Origin: Sander lucioperca | Taxonomy: Eukaryota > Chordata > Actinopteri > Perciformes > Percidae | NCBI RefSeq assembly: GCF_008315115.2 | Contig: NC_050194.1 | Location: 17,617,288-17,681,287, forward strand | Reading direction: 5' to 3' | DNA length: 64,000 bases | Shown here: positions 56,917 to 64,000 of the stretch, in pieces | Layout of the letters: the number at the start of each line of letters is the position of its first letter | Position numbering within the stretch: the stretch's first letter is position 1 | Notes under the pieces: generated by a model | Told to the model about the DNA's origin: nothing | The model's input: the letters and a program-made list of their open reading frames with translations, nothing else | Databases searched by the model: none | Made by a program: the position numbers and the translations under genes

Positions 56917-57827
56917 AACTTACAGACTACTCATTTGTTTGGAATGCACATAAATTATCCACTTTACTGTAGGAGCACAGCTGGCTAAACGATTAATGTA
57001 CCAACAAAAACACAGAGCCGAGACGTTATGAAGTTCAGTGTGTGAAGAACCACGCCACAATAGAACCAGAACCAGCTTGTAAATTCCTGGAGGAACGTCC
57101 AAATAAAACTCTGGTAACCGGTTCACTTCACAATGTGCCCAAACTGTGAGTGTGGAGAAAACAGGAAAAAAAAGATACGGTCCCTTATCCCCTGTATGTC
57201 CTTATTTTCGGCTGGATTTCCATTAAGCTAACGCTTTCTTTATGTTGGAATTCTAAACTCCGGTGGATTTATGAGGACTATGGTTAACTGCTCCTCAGAT
57301 CTCTGCAGGGTAAATCCAGACAGCTAGCTAGACTATCAACCTGAGTTTTCTGTTGCACGACTAAAACAACTTTTGAACGTACACACGTTCTACCAAAACA
57401 AGTTTCTTCCAGAGGCTATTTTGCAGCCACACCTGGGCTCCATGCAGCGCTTATGGCGCCCATGAGGATTGTGACTGGTTTAAAGAAATGCCAATAAACC
57501 AGAGCACGTTTTTTCTCCTATCCCGGAATGCTGTGTGATCTTCCTCTGCATCCATGTGAGGAAGGTCTGGCAAAGCGAGACTAATATATATAAAATGCAG
57601 ATGTATATGAAAATCGACATGAGATAGAATAGAGAAAAGATAGAATAGAGTAGAAAACAGAAGTCCTGTACCTGTTCCATCCAGAGAGTGAAGGAGCGCT
57701 GCCAGGAGTCTTTCTTCTCTAGATGCAGGTATGTGTTGAAGAGGATGAGGTAAATGTAGCGCTCCAGGTACTGCAAGCTCCTCAGCAGCAGCTGCTGACA
57801 CTCCTTCTCCGTTTTACCACTTTTGAT
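48501..57827 (-). CDS. pald1: pald1 (paladin), last two coding exons (partial)
   Basis: Two exons join in phase 0 to give the C-terminal 101 residues of paladin, a vertebrate protein with phosphatase-like CX5R motifs linked to vascular and VEGF-receptor signalling. The visible part is the helical C-terminus, not the phosphatase-like motifs. Words that match paladin as I remember it are LLLRSLQYLERY, LILFNTYLHLEKK, DSWQRSF, and GVYDILNQLGF in the last exon. The head-to-tail arrangement upstream of adamts14 is the same as the human PALD1-ADAMTS14 order, which supports the call. The upstream exons with the catalytic-like domains should lie to the right of the window. No stop or frameshift is seen. 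Confidence 0.86.
48937..49130. repeat. interspersed repeat
   Basis: It has AAAGGGGCACTCCATGGATT, GGCTTTGGAGCGAGC and GGATGATGTCATAGTGATGT, a combination I recognise from a common fish repeat. Non-coding. Confidence 0.55.
49331..49347 (+). repeat. short TG repeat
   Basis: A 17-base TG run following a G6 run. Confidence 0.9.
49596..49720. repeat. retroelement-like end with AATC repeat
   Basis: An ATCA tetranucleotide run is followed by ACATTTATTATTTGTCC and AGAGGGCAATTTGTG. It resembles the TTTATTG ends at 5925 and 15869. The source family is not certain. Confidence 0.4.
49806..49894 (+). repeat. GA microsatellite
   Basis: Uninterrupted GA repeat of 89 bases in the pald1 last intron. On the gene's strand it reads as a CT run. 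Confidence 0.98.
54079..54467. mobile_element. hAT-type MITE with 8-bp target duplication
   Basis: It is flanked by exact GCTACCAT at 54071-54078 and 54468-54475. The right end reads, in reverse complement, TAGGGCTGCAAGATATGAGG; the left end TATGGCTACACAATATATCG is a diverged partner. The interior has ATCGCAATAT words in both senses. No coding frame. Confidence 0.8.
55590..56090 (+). repeat. interspersed repeat, family C (copy 3)
   Basis: It shares GATGAACCTACAGAGAATC, TTGAATCTGCAGCTCTC and CACTGTACACTACCTGCTCA with copy 1, and the end CGCTGCCCTAAAGTGGCCAA with copy 2. Confidence 0.65.
56850..56914 (+). repeat. GT microsatellite
   Basis: GT repeat of 65 bases in the pald1 last intron. Confidence 0.97.
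57183..57585 (-). repeat. interspersed repeat, family B (copy 2)
   Basis: It is in reverse orientation to 19197-19630. Shared words (as plus strand here) are TGGTTAACTGCTCCTCAGAT, CTCTGCAGGGTAAATCCAGA and AAGAAATGCCAATAAACCAG. It ends near GGCAAAGCGAGACTA, 87 bp from the pald1 exon. Confidence 0.75.
57672..57827 (-). CDS. pald1: pald1 penultimate coding exon
   Basis: The exon is 156 nt (52 codons), with phase 0 at both ends. It encodes IKSGKTEKECQQLLLRSLQY, then LERYIYLILFNTYLHLEKK and DSWQRSFTLWMEQ. Acceptor TTTTCGCAG abuts 57827; donor GTACAG is at 57671-57666. The heptad-like Leu spacing suggests helix. A fish interspersed repeat (57183-57585) sits just downstream in the intron. Confidence 0.88.
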
Positions 57828-60606
57828 CTGCGAAAAGAGGTAAACAAAGCTCTATTGGTATATTAAGTCGGCACAACTAAACCAATTTCTTTCAGCACAG
57901 ATGTTCACCAAGGCTACAACTGATTAGACAAGAGAAGGCCACATTTGTTCCATTTAATTTAATTGCAGTAATTCACAGGAAAGTCACAATTGTGATGCCT
58001 AGGTCCAAACCAAAAACAAATCACTTGTTCAATAGCACATGGCCCAACTCTCCACCGCACGTCACTGACATGTGTTGATCCTGCTAATGAACAAAGCAAC
58101 AGAACAAAGGAATGATGACACTAAAGTTCAGAAGGAAGCAACTTCACCAAGAAATATTTAACACAGTCACAACATTTACACGTCATATTGTGTAACACAA
58201 TTAATCACTCAAATTTTTCTTATTATTTTATCATACAATGAGACATGTGTAGTGAAATACACCACCAATCCAACTTATTGTCAGCTTATACAACATCGTC
58301 ATTCCTGCACTGAGTTTCTCCAATATACCTTCAACGCCCCCGTCTGCATTGACATTATTTCCGCTCAGCGCCAACATAACATTGTCTCTTGTTCTCCCTC
58401 AGGCCTTGAGCTGCACCAACAGAGGATCTGTGTCCTCTAAAGTGCAGACACAGAAGCAATCACATATTGTGAGCCACGCATCAACAGCTTTCACTAATCT
58501 GTTACAATACACACACAAAAACACCAAGACAGCAAGAGATGAGGCTCTTAGCAACCAATTCACATTGTCCCTTTCTTTCCTCCAACCACATGCTAGTAAA
58601 AAGCAACAACCACAGTAAGTTAGTAGATCAAACCTTAGTAGTTATACAATTTAATGTAAAATGGGTTTCCATCACACCTAAAGCAGTAGAGACGAGGGAC
58701 TGCAGTGTGCAGCGTGTTAAAGAGAGCCAGATGGACTCAAACATAAGGTCTATATGCCACAGCACCAAAACAATGAGTTAAAAGAGACTAAAAGCTGTTT
58801 AAAGATGCAGAGTTGGGTTAAACAGAGTCATTTGAGCCACTGTTAACATTAAAAGTATTGCTAAATGCAGGTTTACATGTGGTAATGTACCTTGTATGAA
58901 CCCATCTAAGTGTAGGTATACATATCAACTTGATGAAATCACATGTTATGAATTACAACTATCCTGCTCATAAATGCCTGTACTTACCTTGTACCAGATA
59001 ACAGAACCACCCTCTAGCTCAGCCTTAAAAGACCTTCCAATACCTAGTCATTTAAACTACGTGGGTGATCACGGTTATCTGACCAGCGAGGCAAAGTGAC
59101 TTTTACATAGGCAACTTCAAGCTGTCCACGATATGGTCGGAATAATCACTTTTACACTACATAATCAGCCTTTTAAATAACTCTTCTGCTGAAGAAACCG
59201 GCAGATAGTAGTTTTGACATTTGGAAGGAGTTCAGTCGGTAAGCCATCTACCAAAACTGTCAATCTAGTATTTACAACAGTTGTTTACTCCCACTTTGCC
59301 CAAATACCCTTAAACTCCACTGTTTTTTTTATCAATAAACACTATAGTTACATGGTTAATCTCATGATAATTACTAAATAATTAGAATTTCCATGGTAAA
59401 ACCCTATAGTCAGAAACAATAGAACAGTGCAACTATCCAGTGTATGAGATACTCCTATGATCCCTTTGATTGTTATTCGAGAGACAAGGTAATAGTTATC
59501 TCATAGGACTGCATCACTTTCTACAGGAGGGAGAGGGGAAAAAAGCATTTGCAAGCCAATGTTGGACACAAGTTCATTTGAAATTATTCTGAAATGTCAG
59601 CCCACACAAAAAATGTATGCATAAATGAAAATGTTGCTAATGTAACCGAACAAATCCAGAGTGCAGCGGGGAAGCAGCTCTCTAACATCACTATTAGAGG
59701 CCCCTTCTCACAAAGTAAGGCCGGTAATTGAGGTTGCTCTTCAATTACAGGCTGCGAGCAGCACTGAGGTAAATGCAGACAGGCTTTCATCAGTGTGGCG
59801 AGTCAGTGTCAAGATGTTTTTTTCTGATTGCTTAGAGCCTTGAGCACTTCCAGGCATCAAGTAAAAGGCCTGCCATCCAGCTGTGTGGCAGAGGGTGAGG
59901 TGTGTGCAGGATTGGATAACATGTCAATTGGAGTTAAGAGAAAGTAACAAGCAGGGGGCGAGGTGTAGTGTTGCTCAATGAACTGTTAGCAGTTCTTCAG
60001 ACACGTTCTTAGCAGCAGGTTGTTGTCTGCATCGTAAGGAGCATTTTGACTGCCTGGCTTACCGTGTTTTTGATGGCTAAAACAGGTCACAGTTTGCAGC
60101 ATATCAGGGAAGCATATTAAATACGTTGTGGGGGCTGCACAGAGAATAATGAAAGTTGACCAAGTAGGTGGGCTAGCACTCAGGGTAATTTGAAATGTGC
60201 ACAGTGCACCATAATACGATCATTCCAGAGCTGAATGACGCAACAGAGAGAGAGGGGGAATGTATGGGGTTTCCTGTCCGTTCCCAAACAGCCGTGGTTG
60301 GATCCCAGTTTTCCAAGCATCTGCAGCAGAGCGGAGGAGAAACTACACCTATGCAAACAATGGATGTGCTGTCTGTTGTCTATCAACTCTCCCAGGACAC
60401 AGAAGCAGAAAGGAAGCATACACACGTCTCACTTTCTCTAATGTTTCTCAGTTTACATCGACTACAGTGGCAGAGCAGGTGAACGCTGGTGAACCCGATC
60501 ACCCTGTGCACCCTGCTACCCCAGGAGGCTTTCAGCATTTCATCTCTTAGCCTCAAAATTCACAGTGCCAAAGCCTGGCAGCCATCGGTGCACATACTGA
60601 GTTCAT

Positions 60607-60609
<3 letters not shown>

Positions 60610-60653
<44 letters not shown>
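60610..60653 (+). repeat. CA microsatellite
   Basis: CA repeat of 44 bases. Confidence 0.97.
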
Positions 60654-60658
<5 letters not shown>

Positions 60659-61289
60659 AAAAAATTACATAATTCACACCTCTACAATCTGCAGAACCCT
60701 AATTCTGTGGCTGCCATCTGTCTACATTGACTGAGCCACGTGTGATAGAGCGGACTCTCATGTACTCTCAGAAATGTTGGGGAAGATGTGGTGAGTAAAT
60801 TTCTCCCTCATGTAAAAGAGACTCGCCTTGAAATCTTTGGATTTGCGTGGATCTCATTGTTTCTTGTTCAAGGACAATGCTGTACTGTGCTGATAATCAT
60901 CATCCACTTTTGACAAACAAAAAAAAGTCCAGAAAACAATGTATTTCTCGCCATATTGAGATGAAAATCAAAGTGGGAACTACAGCATCCTCTCATCTCA
61001 CCTGGCCTTTTAGAACAAAAGAGGGGACTGGTCATTTCTGGCTTGCTATCAAAGGTGAAAGCCATAATTCAGCCAGCCGCTGAGATGTGGTGATGAACCT
61101 CCTCGGCTCTGCTCGGCCCTGAGTGAGATGGGAAGCTGGCCAAGCACAGACCACATACCGTTGTTGAGAGAGTCAAGGAATGCTGGTTGGCTGAGCAGAG
61201 CTCCAAGCGAGGACAACGTGAAAATGAGAGAAGTGGTTTAAAAGAAGTTGATGTTGTCACTGCACAAACAGTAAGGAGAGTAGTGACAG

Positions 61290-61790
61290 CTTTCTGTTAA
61301 ATGCCTAAATGGAAAAATGTAAAATCTCATATCTATCCTTCAATATAAAGATGACTAGCTTAGCTTAGCAAAAAGACTAAAACAGAAAAAAACTGCTAGC
61401 CTGGATCTGTCTAAGGGTAAACAGATATGCATACTAACTCCTGTAAAGTTCAGTAATTAACATGTTACATCTCATTTGTTGATATGTACAAAACAGTCTG
61501 AAACCACAAGTTGTGGTTTAACTGGCAGTTATGTGCTGGACTATTTCTGATCCAGGAGAAGGACCTCGTTTTTACACAGATGTAATGTGTCATTTTGTTA
61601 TCTTTAGAGATGCTGGCTGGTCAATTTTGTTACTATTGGGCAGAGTCAGGCTAGTTGTTTCCCCCTGCTGCCAGTCTTTATGCTAAGCTAAGCTCATCGC
61701 CTCAAGCTTCATATGTAGCACACAGACATGAGTGGTATCATCTACCTCGTTAAGAAGGCGAAAAAGTGCCTAAAATGTCAAACTATTAGT
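61290..61790. repeat. foldback interspersed repeat, family A
   Basis: It holds ACTAGCTTAGCTTAGC, GCTAGCCTGGATCTGTC, AACCACAAGTTGTGGTTTAA, CCAGTCTTTATGCTAAGC and ACACAGACATGAGTGGTATC, matching the copies at 7318 and 11578. Confidence 0.7.
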
Positions 61791-62415
61791 TTAAATGCTT
61801 ACATTTGTTGACTTAAAATGTATATATTTTGATGCATTTTATTTGTTACTGGCTTTGTCTTAACACATGTACAGCCAAACTAGTTTTTCTTGTTTGTAAG
61901 TAAGAGAAGGCTGATGTAAACTACTAGTACTAGTACATTGGATTTAAGCTTTATTCCATCTCCTTTTTGAAGGTAAAAGTACTTCAGACAATCAAAGCTT
62001 TAGTTCTATGTAACAATCTCTATGAAACTAAAATTGATTTTATTTGCATTTTCCAAAGAGAAATGCTTTGCAGAAACCAAATAAATGGACTGTGAGTGAC
62101 ATAATATTATCTCAGGCAACTGTTTCAGTCTCTGCCATTTAATTCAAACGCGTCAGTCCAGCGGCAGACCAAGTTCAGGAAAAAGTTCACAATAATCCCC
62201 GGATAAGCGTCACAGCCTGCAAGGTGTAGGTGTATTAAAGATAAACACCAACCACTTATGAGACATACTCTCTGTGCCATGCCCATGTCTTGTGTAAACA
62301 GGGATACAGAGTGTCATAAGGTTTGGTTTAAAAGGGTTCCACATGTTGGAAATCATAAGTCCTACAAACAGTCATATTTAAAGTCCAAAATCACCCCCAC
62401 CTCTGCCTTGAGACA

Positions 62416-62416
<1 letters not shown>

Positions 62417-62472
<56 letters not shown>
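62417..62472 (+). repeat. AC microsatellite
   Basis: AC repeat of 56 bases. Confidence 0.97.
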
Positions 62473-62474
<2 letters not shown>

Positions 62475-64000
62475 CTGACCGATTTGATAAACCAATAACA
62501 CTAGCTATTTAGTGATTGAATGACCCTGACATTTTGCTCACCAGAGGTTTGAGGGCACTAGAGCTTTCTGTCCATGTCTGGCTGTTTTCCATGTGTGTGA
62601 CAAGAATTGACATCCCATTGACCCGATTTTCATTTTGCCCCTTACACTACAAAGGCAGCGACAAAAACATCAGACGGTTCGGAGTGTGTTGGGCACCGTT
62701 TGCACCAATCCACTCACTTACTGGCAGCCAGTCAGTCAGCTGAGCATGTTGAAACTGCAGCGGAGGCAGTCACTAAAAGATAGCTGATGAATACAGAAAA
62801 TGAATATGCCAATACAAACTACTGTACCTCTGTATAAACTTCATTTTTTTTTTTTATAATCACTTACAAACTATATATTTTTGTTCTACTCATTTAAATT
62901 GTTAAATTAAAAATTAAACTGATATTTAAAAAAAAAAAAAAAAAAAAAATCAAGTATGGGTCCATCCATAAAGCAAAGTTAACATGGATTTTGGAGGGAG
63001 TACCACAGTTTAATCCCTGAATGGTGGCAGACAAGTGCTGAAGGTCAACCTTTCTGCAGGCTCATGTGGGTGAGGACTGAACTTAGAAGTGCACATTATA
63101 GAGAGGTCCGTCTGCTTGACATATGGTGCCAATTACCAGCTGATGGGGTTGCCGAGGTAAAAAGGCCAATCCATATTGGCCCTTCCCACCCAGGTTTGCA
63201 CAAGAAGCCATTCATCCGATTCTGGAAGAACACCTCCCACCCAAATCCTAAACCAAACCCCGACCTGTCTAGAGTGGACAGGCAGCCTACACATGGCTCC
63301 TAGACTCAACGTACAGACAACTCAAAGTCAAGTACACATACTGATTTTCAGGATAGGTTCATTACAAACCAGGGCCAAACTGCAATTTCTGGAACTACAT
63401 TCCATCCAGGATGACATTTTGTTGCCAAAGCTAACAGATGCCATACTTTAAGATATTTAAATGAAACACTTAAGTTTTATCTTAAAGCATTTTTTATTAC
63501 CGTTTGTTCCTCTCTGTGGATATTTGTCTTACATGGACACAAAGGCACACATACAAGTACAATGGTTTTCATCTTCAATAAGATGCAGTAGTCCGGCTTC
63601 TCCTCTGACGCCACCACGCCGGTACATGACTCAAAAAGGTTAATAACCTGTACCATTCCCATTTCAGGACATCTCAGACTCTGCTTGTCAGATTCATCTC
63701 TATACTGTCAAATCTCACTAAACCTTCATTAGTCTAAGTCTTACTTAAACTCAGTTCTTCGATAATTTTGTTTACACAAATTAGAGCACAATTTGTACCC
63801 TGAAATTACTTAATGAATTTTCTCAAATGTGCAAGAAAAACAGCTCAACCTGAACATTGACTTATTTTCCATTTCTGATCTGAAAATGAAAAGAATAATT
63901 CTTTCATCCACACGTTTGGGTCACTGCCACATAATATCAACCTACGTAACTTACATCTGGGTAACAACATTCATTACCACGGACCACTTTTACCAGCCTT

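Larger units (their letters stand above)
48651..57671 (-). other. pald1: pald1 last intron (9 kb)
   Basis: The intron holds interspersed repeats at 48937-49130, 49596-49720, 54079-54467, 55590-56090 and 57183-57585, and microsatellites at 49331, 49806 and 56850. The rest (about 50.0-54.0 kb and 56.1-56.8 kb) has no coding signal I trust. Confidence 0.7.
57828..64000 (-). other. probable pald1 upstream intron, no exon recognised
   Basis: No paladin-like reading frame with splice sites was found here. Contents are CA repeats at 60610 and 62417, a 22-base poly(A) at 62928-62949, and a copy of the foldback repeat at 61290-61790. Intronic status is inferred from the gene continuing to the right. 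Confidence 0.5.

Noticed and set aside
57451..57801. 116-codon minus-strand frame overlapping the pald1 exon
   Set aside because: Wrong frame for paladin over the exon and repeat-derived elsewhere (family B peptide WFIGISLNQ).
60195..60550. Overlapping plus-strand frames of 68-96 codons
   Set aside because: Three frames open at once over the same DNA, none with a domain; likely chance.
61069..61260. Candidate upstream pald1 exon
   Set aside because: The minus-strand translation has no paladin-like wording and no convincing acceptor and donor pair.
63477..63662. Candidate upstream pald1 exon on the minus strand
   Set aside because: A short stretch looks protein-like, but no family match and no matching splice borders were found.

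Overview
The window looks like nuclear DNA of a teleost fish, probably a percomorph. It is AT-rich, has small exons with GT/AG borders separated by long introns, and carries many CA/TG microsatellites. Its mobile elements are of fish type: a Rex3-like RTE retrotransposon, L2-type LINE ends, a tRNA-derived SINE, and many hAT- and PIF/Harbinger-like elements. There is nothing bacterial or viral, and no tRNA, rRNA or CRISPR array.

Two protein genes are supported, both on the minus strand and so read from right to left. The first is the 3' end of pald1 (paladin): its last two coding exons are at 57672-57827 and 48501-48650, with a 9-kb intron between them and a likely 3' UTR running to about 47.07 or 46.74 kb. 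The second is the 5' half of adamts14, a procollagen N-proteinase of the ADAMTS2/3/14 group. Its seven coding exons run from the ATG at 38105-38103 to the first part of the zinc-binding motif at 1644. All six splice junctions keep the frame and give about 397 residues: signal peptide, pro-domain, RKRR furin site, and the start of the metalloprotease domain. The remaining catalytic, disintegrin-like, thrombospondin and spacer exons lie beyond the left edge. As I recall the human locus, PALD1 and ADAMTS14 are neighbours in the same orientation with PRF1 between them. Here the order is kept but I see no perforin gene in the interval.

By region: 1-38 kb is adamts14, mostly introns, and intron 2 alone is 18 kb. 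Part of that intron, 19.2-26.7 kb, is an almost unbroken run of DNA transposons, several with exact target-site duplications. 38-47 kb is promoter and intergenic DNA. 47-58 kb is the pald1 3' UTR, last exon, last intron and penultimate exon. 58-64 kb is probably an upstream pald1 intron with no exon I can recognise.

I did not find a new multi-gene system. The observations most worth checking are the tandem splice donors at adamts14 exon 6, a perfect 21-bp inverted repeat in intron 3, the transposon cluster in intron 2, and a Rex3 copy nested in an older repeat with a 12-bp target-site duplication.
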